A stretch of DNA of 64,000 bases from Mycobacterium sp. 852002-40037_SCH5390672 (GCF_001665875.1 NZ_LZTA01000038.1:62001-126000), one strand, 5' to 3'. Positions 36,046 through 44,579 are shown, counted from the stretch's first letter. Notes: generated from the sequence alone by a model not told the origin. Program-made: numbers and translations.

Positions 36046-37191
36046 TCAGGTCGTGAGGATGGTCGCCGCGGCGGTGCCCGGCGCGCCGTAGAGCTGAGCG
36101 AACCCGACGCGCGGTTCACCGGCCACTTGACGATTGCCGGCTTCGCCGCGAAGTTGCCGCACGAGCTCGTGGATTTGGCGTAGACCGGACGCGCCGATCG
36201 GCTCGCCGTTAGCGATCAGGCCGCCGTCGGTGTTGATCGGCATCGAGCCGTGGATCTCGGTGGCGCCGTCGGCCAGGAGCTTCTCCTGATCGCCGTGCTC
36301 ACAGAACCCGCACTCGGCCATGTGGATGATCTCGGCGCCGGCGTCGGTGTCCTGCAACTGGATCACGTCGACATCGTCGGGGGCGATGCCGGCCTTCTCG
36401 AATGCGCTGCGGGCAGCGTAAACCGTTGGTGCCACGTCTTCTTCGACGGGTGCGCAGGTGGTGTTGACCTCGTAGGCCCCGTAGCGGCGGGTGCGCACCT
36501 CCACCGCGCGCAGGTAGATAGGCCTGGAGGTATAACGGTGCGCGATGTCCGCTCGGCACATCACCACGGCGGCGGCGCCCTCATCGGGCGCGCAGAACAT
36601 GTATTGGGTCAGCGGGTAATTGAGCATCGTCGAGTTCAGGATGTCGTCTTCGGAGATCGGCTTCCGGCGAAATGCGTTGGGGTTGATCGCCCCGTTGCGG
36701 AAATTCTTGGCGGCGACCTTGGCCAGGGTCTGCTGGGAGATGCCGTGATCGTGCAGGTAGCGATTGGCTTTCATGCCGAAGAACTGGGTGGTCAAGTACT
36801 GCCCGTTCTCGGCATACCAGCGCGGCATTCCTACCAGGGCGGGGTCCTCGGTGAACGCGCCACGCGGGTGCTTATCCAGGCCGATGGCGATCCCGATGTC
36901 GTAGTCGCCCAGTCGGATGCCGTCGGCGCAAGCCTTGGCGGCACTGGCGGCGGTCGCGCATGCGTTGAACACGTTGGTGAACGGGATACCGGTCAGGCCG
37001 ACCATGCCGACGATCGCGTCAGGGTTGGCCACTGTCCAGCTACCGCCGGTGGCGAATTGGACGTCCTGCCAAGCGATACCGGCATCGGCGACCGCGGCGA
37101 GGATGGCGTCGACGCCCATCTGCATCGCCGCCTTGCCCTCGAAGCGCCCGAATGGGTGTAAACCCACTCCGATGATGGCAACGTCATTCAT
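36046..37191 (-). CDS. Ltp-type (SCP2-like) thiolase/lipid-transfer protein
   Basis: A 381-residue thiolase-fold protein: MNDVAIIGVGLHPFGRF, nucleophile C78 in FNACATAASA, FCAPDEGAAAVVM, and a C-terminal GGLIANGEPIGASGLRQIHE loop. This branch (Ltp2-like) often catalyses retro-aldol cleavage of 3-hydroxy side-chain CoA esters together with a DUF35/MaoC partner rather than thiolysis; no DUF35 gene lies in the window. The start codon and ribosome-binding sequence are provided by the adjacent MIRU unit. Downstream of the CoA transferase in the P450 operon. Confidence 0.9.
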   Translation of the reverse strand: MNDVAIIGVGLHPFGRFEGKAAMQMGVDAILAAVADAGIAWQDVQFATGGSWTVANPDAIVGMVGLTGIPFTNVFNACATAASAAKACADGIRLGDYDIGIAIGLDKHPRGAFTEDPALVGMPRWYAENGQYLTTQFFGMKANRYLHDHGISQQTLAKVAAKNFRNGAINPNAFRRKPISEDDILNSTMLNYPLTQYMFCAPDEGAAAVVMCRADIAHRYTSRPIYLRAVEVRTRRYGAYEVNTTCAPVEEDVAPTVYAARSAFEKAGIAPDDVDVIQLQDTDAGAEIIHMAECGFCEHGDQEKLLADGATEIHGSMPINTDGGLIANGEPIGASGLRQIHELVRQLRGEAGNRQVAGEPRVGFAQLYGAPGTAAATILTT

Positions 37192-37345
37192 GGGCGCCGC
37201 TCCTCCTCATCGCTTCGCTCTGCATCGTCGCCGGCGGTGTTCATGGGCGCCGCTCCTTCGCATCGCTTCGCTCTGCATCGTCGCCGGCGGTGTTCATGGG
37301 CGCCGCTCCTTCGCATCGCTTCGCTCTGCATCGTCGCTGGCGCGG
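37187..37345. repeat. Three tandem 53-bp MIRU-type repeats
   Basis: Units begin at 37187, 37240 and 37293, each opening TTCATGGGCGCCGCTCC and containing CATCGCTTCGCTCTGCATCG. Unit 1 differs at CTCCTC versus CTTCGC; unit 3 is degenerate at its end (TCGCTGGCGCGG). Unit length, sequence type and position between two co-oriented genes match mycobacterial interspersed repetitive units. On the minus strand each carries a GGAGCGGCGCCCATGA start/stop junction. Confidence 0.9.
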
Positions 37346-37346
37346 T

Positions 37347-38573
37347 TCACGCGATAGCTCCTGCATTCTTGAGTTCCTCGATCCGGTCCCAATCCATGCC
37401 GAGCTCCATCAGGACCAGCTCGGTGTGCTCGCTGGCCTGCGGCGCCCGCGTCGTCGTCAACGGCTCGTGGTTGAACTGAACGGGGCCGCGGACCACGCGG
37501 AACGGCTTGCCGCCGCCGGCGAGCTCGACTTCGGCGATCATGTCGTTGGCGATCGCCTGCTCGTCGTCAACCAGGTCGAGCAGGCTCTGGAACGGCGCCC
37601 ATTGACCCTTCATGGTCTTGAGGTGCTGTCGCCAATAGTCAAAGGGCTTGCCAGCGAAGGCCTTTGCGATCAGTTCGGAGGCGGCGTCGGCATTTTGGAT
37701 CAGCGGGAGTACGTCGGAGAAGCGGGGATCGTCGGCCGCCTCGGGGATGCCCAGGTGTTCGAACGTGTCGCGGATCAGCCCGGTCGGGCTGATGATGCAC
37801 AGGTTGATGGTGCCGCCGTCGGAGGTTTCGTAGTTGCCCATGAAGGGATTCACCGAGGGCGCACCGGAACCCGGCATGGGCGTGCGCATGACCTCGCCGG
37901 TCTCCATGCCCTGCGTCACGCTGGCGCCCGCCGCCCACCAGGCCGTGCTCAGCAGTGACACGTCGAGCTCGACGGCTTCGCCGGTACGCTCACGGTGCAG
38001 CAGCGCGGCCGAGATGCCGCCGGCGATGAACATGCCGCCGATCGAATCGCCGAACGCGGGAATGCCTTGTCCCAGTGCGCCGCCCAACTCCTCGGGCGTC
38101 AGGGCGTACCCGACGCCACTGCGCGTCCAGAACGCCGTGCCGTCATAGCCGCCGGTGTCACGCTCGGCCCCCTTGTCGCCATAGGCCGAGCCGCGCGCAT
38201 ACACGATGTTCGGGTTCACCGCGCGAATGTGCTCCACGTCGAACTTGTGCTTCTGCCGCTGCGCGGGCATGTAGTTGGTGAGGAATACATCCGCGGTCTT
38301 GGCCAGCTCGTAGATCACTTGTTGACCACCCGGCGTGGAGACGTCGATCCCGACACTGCGTTTGCCGCGGTTGGGATGCTCCATCAACGGGTGTCGTTCC
38401 GGATCGACTTGAATGCCACCCATATTCACGAAACCGCGCTGGGTATCACCGCGCGCCGGGTGTTCGACTTTGATGACGTCCGCTCCCCAGTCGGCCAGGA
38501 TTGCTCCGGCCGCGGGAACGAAGGTGAACTGTGCAAGCTCCAGGACCCGAAAGCCCGCCATGACTCTTACCAT
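37347..38573 (-). CDS. Class III CoA-transferase (CaiB/BaiF family)
   Basis: A 408-residue family III CoA-transferase: RVLELAQFTFVPAAGAILADWGADVIKVE, NRGKRSVGID, then GGYDGTAFW with nucleophile D144, and SGAPSVNPFMGNYET. It carries CoA between acids by an aspartyl-CoA thioester. ATG 38573 lies ten bases after the P450 stop; ATG 38561 is an alternative. It contains an extra segment around FVNMGGIQVDPERHP. Same transcript as P450 and, through the MIRUs, the Ltp gene. Confidence 0.9.
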   Translation of the reverse strand: MVRVMAGFRVLELAQFTFVPAAGAILADWGADVIKVEHPARGDTQRGFVNMGGIQVDPERHPLMEHPNRGKRSVGIDVSTPGGQQVIYELAKTADVFLTNYMPAQRQKHKFDVEHIRAVNPNIVYARGSAYGDKGAERDTGGYDGTAFWTRSGVGYALTPEELGGALGQGIPAFGDSIGGMFIAGGISAALLHRERTGEAVELDVSLLSTAWWAAGASVTQGMETGEVMRTPMPGSGAPSVNPFMGNYETSDGGTINLCIISPTGLIRDTFEHLGIPEAADDPRFSDVLPLIQNADAASELIAKAFAGKPFDYWRQHLKTMKGQWAPFQSLLDLVDDEQAIANDMIAEVELAGGGKPFRVVRGPVQFNHEPLTTTRAPQASEHTELVLMELGMDWDRIEELKNAGAIA

Positions 38574-38582
38574 TCCCGGACC

Positions 38583-39791
38583 CTACTTCGCGTCGAACGT
38601 CACCGGAAGCGCATGCGGCGACCGGAAAGGCTGACCGTGGATGTGCGGGTCGTCGTCGGTCAGCAAGGTGACGTTGGTCAGCCGGTTCAACAGGCATTCC
38701 ACTGCGACGCGGGTTTCAAGTCGCGCCAGGTGCAGACCCAGGCAGGTGTGCTCGCCGGCGGCGAACGAGATGTGTGGCATGTGCTTGCGAAAGATGTCGA
38801 ACTCTTCGGAGCGTTCCCAGCGTCGCTCGTCGCGGTTCGCCGAACCGATGCACACGCCGATCACCGAACGTGCCGGAATCTTCACACCTTCCACCTCGGT
38901 GTCTTCGGTCGTGAAGCGTTGCACGGTGGTCAGCGGTGTCTCGTAGCGCAGCCCTTCCTCGATGGCCGGTGCCAGCAGCTCGCGGTCGGCCTGCAGCGCG
39001 GAGAACTGCTCCGGGTGCGTGAGCAGCAGATAGAGCAGGTTTCCCGACGAGCGGTAGGTGGTCTCCAATCCGGCGGGTAGCAGCAGACGCAGGAACGAGT
39101 AAATGGCTTCGTCAGTGAGCTTTTCGCCGTCGATCTCCGCGGTGACCAGGTCGCCGATGATGTCCTCGGTCGGCTTGGACTTACGCTGTTCGATCTGCTC
39201 GACGAAATAGTCCTTGAGCGCCGTCGACGCCTCGAAGGCGCGTTCGTAGTTGATGTGGTAGCTGATCAACTGCACGGCGCGGGTGTGGAACATCGGCAGG
39301 TCTTCATCGGGCAGCCCGAGCAGCCGGGCGATGACGCGGGTGGGGAATTCGAACGTGAACTGCCGGACCAGGTCAGCCGTGCCGGTCTCGATGAACTCGT
39401 CGATCAGGGCGTTGCAGATCGGCCGCACGATGGTGGGCTCCCAGCGGACCAGCGCCTTGGACTTGAATGCCGCGGAGACCAGGTTGCGGTGTTCGCGGTG
39501 CTTCTTTCCCTCCATCGCCAGGATCGTCGGCCCCATGAACAGACCGATGGTCTTGTCGTACGGCTTGGAACTGAACACCCGGCCATCCCGGAACACCGTG
39601 TTGACCGCGTCGAAGGACATCGCGGAGTACTCCTGCCTGGGCATCAGGGACTCCGGCGTCTTGGAGTAGTCCATCACCGTGCCGGCGAACACGCCGGCCT
39701 CCCGCCGTTTGCGGGCAAAGAACGGGTAGGGATCGCGCAGGTTGACGGTTTCGTCGCCGGCACCGGCGGCGGTGTGAACGTTGGTCGTCAC
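38583..39791 (-). CDS. Cytochrome P450
   Basis: A 402-residue soluble P450. I-helix PAGLETTYRSS (oxygen-binding Glu-Thr at 243-244), K-helix EEGLRYETP, and heme loop FAAGEHTCLGLHLAR with Cys350. The AGxET form occurs in mycobacterial sterol-type P450s. GTG 39791 follows GGAGA. It is the nearest relative in the window of the P450 at 52121 (shared YDKTIGL and FEFPTR blocks). Operator site 5, the best palindrome of the set, lies 53 nt upstream. Redox partners are not nearby. Confidence 0.95.
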   Translation of the reverse strand: MTTNVHTAAGAGDETVNLRDPYPFFARKRREAGVFAGTVMDYSKTPESLMPRQEYSAMSFDAVNTVFRDGRVFSSKPYDKTIGLFMGPTILAMEGKKHREHRNLVSAAFKSKALVRWEPTIVRPICNALIDEFIETGTADLVRQFTFEFPTRVIARLLGLPDEDLPMFHTRAVQLISYHINYERAFEASTALKDYFVEQIEQRKSKPTEDIIGDLVTAEIDGEKLTDEAIYSFLRLLLPAGLETTYRSSGNLLYLLLTHPEQFSALQADRELLAPAIEEGLRYETPLTTVQRFTTEDTEVEGVKIPARSVIGVCIGSANRDERRWERSEEFDIFRKHMPHISFAAGEHTCLGLHLARLETRVAVECLLNRLTNVTLLTDDDPHIHGQPFRSPHALPVTFDAK

Positions 39792-39844
39792 CTGATCTCC
39801 AGCATCTTGATCTCAGCACGATCGAACACTTCTTCGTAAGATCG

Positions 39845-39863
39845 TACTGTAATTATTACAGTA
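39845..39863 (+). promoter_or_regulatory. Candidate TACnGTA-type operator, site 5 (perfect palindrome)
   Basis: TACTGTAATTATTACAGTA: perfect 9-bp arms around one central base, 53 nt upstream of the P450 start. It defines the motif best. Confidence 0.75.
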
Positions 39864-39889
39864 GGCAATATGGGCGTGACCATGCGAGG

Positions 39890-40302
39890 TCAGCGGTCGG
39901 CGTGCCCGGAGCCCGCGTTGGTCAAGCGTGCGGCGCGGGCCAGCAGGCCCGCATAACGCACACCGAGCAACCGCGGCATCGCCGCCATCGCGCGCCCGTC
40001 GGCCCCGATGAGGATTCTGGCCTGAGGTACGTCCATTGTGTCCAGTCCCCACCCATCGCCTGAACGACGAATGAAAACCGGTGTCCCGGTTCGGCTTCCA
40101 CGACGTCGGCAACGGTGCGCCACCGGCCCAGCCGGCGACGGTTCCACGACTGGAAACGAGTCGGCGCCAGCCACATCGCGCGCGTTGTCTCCGGACTCCA
40201 CTCGGGGATTCTCGTGACGTCGGAAACCACAGCGTAGATCTGGTCCGCAGCGGCGCGCACCTCCGTCGATGCCGTCAGCGTCTCGCCCTTGTGCAGCGAC
40301 AA
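39890..40302 (-). pseudogene. Chimeric remnant: N-terminal SRPBCC protein joined out of frame to an SDR C-terminus
   Basis: From TTG 40302, about 93 codons encode the N-terminal part of an SRPBCC/polyketide-cyclase-like protein (AADQIYAVVSDVTRIPEWSPE, WRTVADVVEAEPGHRFSFVV, GDWTQWTYL). At about 40024 the homology ends and, in another frame, QARILIGADGRAMAAMPRL runs to a stop at 39890; that segment resembles the C-terminal tail of short-chain dehydrogenases. The original frame continues nonsensically for about 33 codons. The simplest reading is a deletion that fused two former neighbours. Lies between the FadD operon and operator site 5. Confidence 0.65.
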
Positions 40303-40341
40303 GATTTACGCCCTCCCGCAGCGGGCTGCCGGCAGCACCGG

Positions 40342-41994
40342 TCAGCCATTCACCGCCTGCTCGCGTGCCCAGCGGTAGTCGGCCTTACCCGACGGGCTGC
40401 GCTCGATGACGGGACGGAACACGATCGCTTTGGGGAGTTTGTAGCGCGCCAGCGTCTGCGCGGCGTGTGCCACCAGTTCCCCGGCATCTGCGCTGACGCC
40501 CGGAGCAAGCGCCACCACGGCAACCACCTCCTGGCCCCACCGCTCGCTCGGCCGGCCGGCGACCACCACGTCGGCCACCGCGGGATGCGACGCGATGGCC
40601 GTTTCGACCTCCTCGACGAATATCTTCTCGCCGCCGGAGTTGATGGTCACCGAATCGCGGCCCAGCAATTCGATGGAGCCGTCGGTGCCGTGGCGCGCGC
40701 GATCACCGGGGACGGCGTACCGAACGCCGTCGATCACCGGAAAAGTCTTGGCCGTCTTGGCCGCATCGCCCTTGTAGCCGAGCGGCACATAGCCCCGCTG
40801 TGCCAGCCAGCCCATCCCGTCGTGCCCGGGTTCCAGGATTGCCGTCAGATCCTCGGCGGCCACGAAAGTGTCCGGCCCGGCGTTGAACGTGCCGGTCGCC
40901 ACCGCGCCCGACGTCGACATGTGGTGCATCTGTGCCCCGGTCTCCGACGATCCGACGCCGTCGACGACGACGGCGTTCGGCAGCGTTTCGATCAAGCGTT
41001 GCTTGACGTACGGGGTCAGCAGGGCACCGCCGTTGGCGACGACCGCCAGCGACGACACGTCGGCGATTCCCTTCTCGATGGCGGCCACCAACGGTCGTGC
41101 CATCGCGTCGCCGACCACCGTGACCACCATGACTTTTTCCCGCTCGATGGTGCGCACCACGTCTTCGGCGTCCAGATGATCGACGACAGTGGGAAAGACG
41201 ACGGACTGCCCCGTGGTGATCGCGGTCATCACACTCCACTGTGCGGCACCGTGGATCAGCGGAGGCAGAATCATCAGCTTGGTGCCCGGGCCCGCCGCGG
41301 CACGTTCGACGATCTCGTCGATGGAGCTCGACGGCTCGCCGGTCATGAGGTTCCGTCCGCCGAAGGACGTCATGAAAATGTCGTGCTGTCGCCACAACAC
41401 GCCCTTCGGCATCCCCGTCGTGCCACCGGTGTACAGGACATACAGGTCGTCGGCCGAGTGCTGCAGCGGCGGTGGCTCCGGGGACACCGATGCCAGCGCG
41501 GCCTCGTAATCGACTGCGCCCTCGAGCAAGTCGTTGCCCGAGTCGTCGGCGATCTGGATCAGCACGCGTAGCTGTGGCAGGTCCGGCAGGATCTCGGCCA
41601 CTCGCGGTGCGAACGCGGCGTGGTAGAGCAGCGCGCTCGCCCCGGCATCGGCCAGCAGGTATTGCAGCTCGCTCTTCACGTAGCGGAAGTTGACGTTGAA
41701 CGGGGCGACCCGCGCCTCGAAGCTGCCCAGCAACGCCTCGACGAATTCGTTCCCGTTGTAGGCGTAGAGCCCCAGCAGGTCTTGGCCCACTTCGTGGCCG
41801 CCCAGCGCGGAGCGCTCGGTGTGGCAGCCCAACCCCTGTGAATGCAGATATGCGGCCAGCCGGTGGGAGCGATCGATCACCTGCTCATAGGTGTAGCGCC
41901 GATCCCCCTGGATGATCAGCTCCCGATCGGGGATGGCGGCGGCGACGGCCTTCGCGACGGCCGGAACCGTGAATGTTGTTGTGGTGTCGGACAT
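40342..41994 (-). CDS. FadD-type acyl-CoA synthetase (FadD19-like)
   Basis: A 550-residue AMP-forming ligase with YTGGTTGMPKGVLWRQ, GVGSSETGAQM, GRDSVTINSGGEKIFVEEVE and catalytic Lys in SPSGKADYRWAR. ATG 41994 (GAGAGG upstream) is used; a GTG at 42006 overlapping the thioesterase stop is possible. Last intact gene of the leftward operon Rieske-isochorismatase-like-thioesterase-FadD. Paralogue of the ligase at 31324. Confidence 0.92.
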   Translation of the reverse strand: MSDTTTTFTVPAVAKAVAAAIPDRELIIQGDRRYTYEQVIDRSHRLAAYLHSQGLGCHTERSALGGHEVGQDLLGLYAYNGNEFVEALLGSFEARVAPFNVNFRYVKSELQYLLADAGASALLYHAAFAPRVAEILPDLPQLRVLIQIADDSGNDLLEGAVDYEAALASVSPEPPPLQHSADDLYVLYTGGTTGMPKGVLWRQHDIFMTSFGGRNLMTGEPSSSIDEIVERAAAGPGTKLMILPPLIHGAAQWSVMTAITTGQSVVFPTVVDHLDAEDVVRTIEREKVMVVTVVGDAMARPLVAAIEKGIADVSSLAVVANGGALLTPYVKQRLIETLPNAVVVDGVGSSETGAQMHHMSTSGAVATGTFNAGPDTFVAAEDLTAILEPGHDGMGWLAQRGYVPLGYKGDAAKTAKTFPVIDGVRYAVPGDRARHGTDGSIELLGRDSVTINSGGEKIFVEEVETAIASHPAVADVVVAGRPSERWGQEVVAVVALAPGVSADAGELVAHAAQTLARYKLPKAIVFRPVIERSPSGKADYRWAREQAVNG

Positions 41995-42002
41995 CGTGCC
42001 TC

Positions 42003-42623
42003 TCACGGCTGGTGGGGGAGCAGTCGGACCATCAGGCCGTTGGCTTCGCTGAGCAGGGTTCCATCGGCGGCTATCATAGTAGCGTCAATGAAAACCTTCC
42101 TGCCGTCGATGTCCGTGATGCGGCCTTGGGCCGTCAGCGGCTGGTCGACGGGAGTGATGCTGCGGTAGTCGACGTGCAGATAAGCGGTGCGGGTCGGCCG
42201 GATGTCTGCGGCGGTCACGGCCATGCCGAATAGCCAGTCGTAGAACAGCGGGATCATGCCGCCGTGCACGGCCCGATTCCCGCCGATGTGCGAGGTGGTG
42301 AAATGACCGGCCATCCGCACGCCGTCGGGACCGGAGTCGGTCACCAGCCAGGGTGGCATCAGGGGATGGGCCAACCCGGGCAGGCTCAGCACCCGCCCGG
42401 CCACCGCCTCGGTCTCTGGGACCTGGTGGCCGTCCAGTAGAGCGCAGGCGTTCTGTAGGTGCGCGGTCGCGGCGGCCCACAGTGCGGGGTCCGGTTTGGT
42501 GGACACGGTCAGGTCCTGCAGGCGGCGCAGCGCGGCGACGAACGGGCCCAATTCCTCGGGCGCGTCCTCGACCGGTCTGACGTCGGGGAATCCGCCGCGA
42601 ACTTCTGGCGCCGCGTCGGTCAT
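42003..42623 (-). CDS. PaaI-type acyl-CoA thioesterase
   Basis: A 206-residue hotdog protein: GGNRAVHGGMIPLFYDWLFG contains the HGG active-site loop with an Asp four to five residues on; THRTAYLHVDYRSITPV-type strands and GRKVFIDATMIAADGTLLSEA follow. An N-terminal helical extension of about 90 residues is present. ATG 42623 follows GGGAGAGGG and overlaps the preceding gene by ATGA. It may release CoA from dead-end thioesters. Confidence 0.85.
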   Translation of the reverse strand: MTDAAPEVRGGFPDVRPVEDAPEELGPFVAALRRLQDLTVSTKPDPALWAAATAHLQNACALLDGHQVPETEAVAGRVLSLPGLAHPLMPPWLVTDSGPDGVRMAGHFTTSHIGGNRAVHGGMIPLFYDWLFGMAVTAADIRPTRTAYLHVDYRSITPVDQPLTAQGRITDIDGRKVFIDATMIAADGTLLSEANGLMVRLLPHQP

Positions 42624-43249
42624 CGCGTTCCCTCTCCCCATATCCGGAGCAGATCGTCGGTACTGGTGATGGTGGCCAGCAGCGACAGCGTGTTAGCGAT
42701 CATCGCTGCACCATAGTCGGCGGGTATACCGGCGACCGCGTCCCGGGGGAGCACCACCCGGTAGGCGGCGTTGACGGCGTCCATGACGAGGTTGGGAATC
42801 GCGATGTTCAGCGAAACACCCACCACGACCACGGTCGACACCCCGAGATTGCGCAGCACCGCGTCCAGATCCGTGCCGCCCATCGGTCCCACACCATGCC
42901 AGCGACGCAACACCACATCGGAGGTCTCCGGCCCCAATTCGGGCAGCAGCTCCGCACCCGGCGTGCCCGGCGTGATGTCCACCTGGTTACCGCCGCCCAT
43001 CGCGAAGATCTTCGCGTTGTGGTTGGAGCCGAGCCCGTCGGGCCGCCGCTGCACCAGGCAGTGCACCACCCGCACCCCGGCCGCCCGGGCCGCCGGCAGC
43101 AGGCGCGCGATGTTGGGCAGCGCCTCGCGGCGGGCTTCGTCGGCGAGCATCGCCAATCCGGCGTCGGGACCCATCACCGCACCCTGGCACTCCTGCGTGA
43201 CGATCGCGGTGTGCTCGGGTGCGGCCAGGTCGGCCAGCCGATCCATCAT
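42620..43249 (-). CDS. Isochorismatase-like hydrolase lacking the cysteine triad
   Basis: A 209-residue protein of the isochorismatase/cysteine-hydrolase fold. The fold landmark VVVVGVSLNIAIPNLVMDAV has Ala150 where the nucleophilic Cys stands (GVxTNxCV). The first-strand catalytic Asp is replaced (AIVTQECQGAV) and the Lys segment reads LRRWHGVG. All three catalytic residues of Cys hydrolases therefore look changed. It overlaps both neighbours by ATGA. Either a non-hydrolytic or true isochorismatase-like activity; not an ordinary amidase. Confidence 0.8.
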   Translation of the reverse strand: MMDRLADLAAPEHTAIVTQECQGAVMGPDAGLAMLADEARREALPNIARLLPAARAAGVRVVHCLVQRRPDGLGSNHNAKIFAMGGGNQVDITPGTPGAELLPELGPETSDVVLRRWHGVGPMGGTDLDAVLRNLGVSTVVVVGVSLNIAIPNLVMDAVNAAYRVVLPRDAVAGIPADYGAAMIANTLSLLATITSTDDLLRIWGEGTR

Positions 43250-44253
43250 GCGGGGGTGCCCACCGGCGCGACGTCATAGAACTGCATCGCCCATTTCCGC
43301 AGCGCCATATACCCTTTCGCGTCGACTTTCGACAACGCGGGGTGTTCTACGTACTTTTGGTAGCGCCAGATTTGCAGATCGTCGAACACGGTGGACAGGA
43401 ACTGTTTCTCGATGACCTCCCGCAGTTTGCCCTCGGGAACGTCTGCGGTGTCGCCGGGGGTCCGCGGCCACCAGATCGAGTAGAACAGGTCCGAGCATTC
43501 GTCGTCGACCGGCGTGCAGGTGAAGATCAGCCGGTGATTCTGCGCGCCTTCGAAGACGCTGATCGCACCGCCGAGGCCGAACAAGTGGCTGTGGAACCGC
43601 AACGCTAGCTCCGTTGGGTCGTCGCTGCGCGCATCCGGCCAGCCCGCGATGAACTGCCACTCGTGGTCGACGATCTTCCAGTCCAGCACCCGCGGCGTCA
43701 CCGTGGCATGGTGGACGTACTCGAAATGAGCACTGTCGGGCGCATTCTCGGCGACGATCTGCGGATGCACCGGTTCGCGTTCCGCGCGGCGGGAGAACTC
43801 CGGGTATGCACGGTAATAGGCCGCCGGGTCCGTCTCGAACTGCGGGAACTTGCGAAAGATGTCCGGCATTTCCCACTGCGGCTCCTTGCCGTCCGGGTGG
43901 TGCCAGACGAAGACGCAGTCGTACTGCTCCCGGACGGGAAAGACCTTGAGCCGTAGCCCGCGGTTGGGCCGGTCCGGCTGATAGGGGATGTATCGGTTGG
44001 TGCCGTCCGGACCCCAGCGCCAGCCGTGGAAGGGGCACTCGACGCAATCGCCGACCACCTTGCCGCCGTGACCGATATGCGCGCCGAGGTGTTTGCAATG
44101 TGCTTCCAAGACGTGCAACTGACCCTGCTCGTCGCGGTAGGCCACCAGATCCTCACCGAAATAATGCAGCGGCCTGACCTCGCCGACGGGAAACTCCGGA
44201 GACCAGCCGACCATGAACCAACCGGTGACCTTCCAGGTGAACGGGACCTTCAC
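43246..44253 (-). CDS. Rieske non-heme iron oxygenase, KshA-like
   Basis: A 335-residue ring-hydroxylating oxygenase subunit. The Rieske cluster ligands are C53, H55 (CKHLGAH) and C73, H76 (CPFHGW); the mononuclear iron motif is N170, D173, H176 and H181 (NAPDSAHFEYVHH). Overall layout resembles the 3-ketosteroid 9alpha-hydroxylase oxygenase. GTG 44253 follows GAGAGG. First gene of its operon, with operator site 6 immediately upstream. It needs a reductase not encoded here; the substrate may be a polycyclic or aromatic acid (inference). Confidence 0.92.
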   Translation of the reverse strand: MKVPFTWKVTGWFMVGWSPEFPVGEVRPLHYFGEDLVAYRDEQGQLHVLEAHCKHLGAHIGHGGKVVGDCVECPFHGWRWGPDGTNRYIPYQPDRPNRGLRLKVFPVREQYDCVFVWHHPDGKEPQWEMPDIFRKFPQFETDPAAYYRAYPEFSRRAEREPVHPQIVAENAPDSAHFEYVHHATVTPRVLDWKIVDHEWQFIAGWPDARSDDPTELALRFHSHLFGLGGAISVFEGAQNHRLIFTCTPVDDECSDLFYSIWWPRTPGDTADVPEGKLREVIEKQFLSTVFDDLQIWRYQKYVEHPALSKVDAKGYMALRKWAMQFYDVAPVGTPA

Positions 44254-44278
44254 GGCCAGCGCCTCTCGTGATCGTTGA

Positions 44279-44297
44279 TACTAAATCCATTACAGTA
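44279..44297 (+). promoter_or_regulatory. Candidate TACnGTA-type operator, site 6
   Basis: TACTAAATCCATTACAGTA, 25 nt upstream of the Rieske gene start and 43 nt from the remnant at 44341. The right half ATTACAGTA is identical to site 5. Confidence 0.6.
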
Positions 44298-44340
44298 TAG
44301 ATTTCAGCAGTCCGGCCCGCGTCCGGCAAGGAGTGAAATG

Positions 44341-44579
44341 ACGACAGCGGCTGACGAGCTGGAAGCCACCCGGCAGCTGAAGGCGCGCTACTGCCGCTTC
44401 CAGGACACCAAAGACGTCGAGTCCTGGCGTGGGGTCTTCACCACCGATGTCGTGGTCACCCTGGCAATGTGCCCGGCAAGAAACGGATGTACACGGGTTA
44501 TACGGGCGGAGTACCCGAATACCGGCGCCGCCGCGACGAAATCGCGTCCGGCGGATACACCGGGTCCAAACTGGCTTAG
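44341..44579 (+). pseudogene. Chimeric remnant: SnoaL-like N-terminus joined out of frame to a flavin monooxygenase C-terminus
   Basis: From ATG 44341 about 40 codons encode the start of a SnoaL/NTF2-like protein (ADELEATRQLKARYCRFQD, SWRGVFTTDVVVTLA). From about 44463, in another frame, NVPGKKRMYTGYTGGVPEYR continues to the stop at 44577-44579; NVPGK and GGVPxYRxxxDE are the C-terminal signature of FMO/Baeyer-Villiger monooxygenases. Most of both genes is gone. A deletion fusing a SnoaL gene and a BVMO gene explains it. It heads the rightward hydrolase operon behind operator site 6. Confidence 0.72.

Noticed and set aside
37187..37345. Possible CRISPR array because of regular direct repeats
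   Set aside because: The repeats are directly adjacent 53-bp units with no spacers, and the sequence is of MIRU type.
42070..42081. GCTATCATAGTA, identical to part of the palindrome at 53448
   Set aside because: It is inside the thioesterase coding sequence (codons for TMIA) and has no second arm, so it is probably coincidence.
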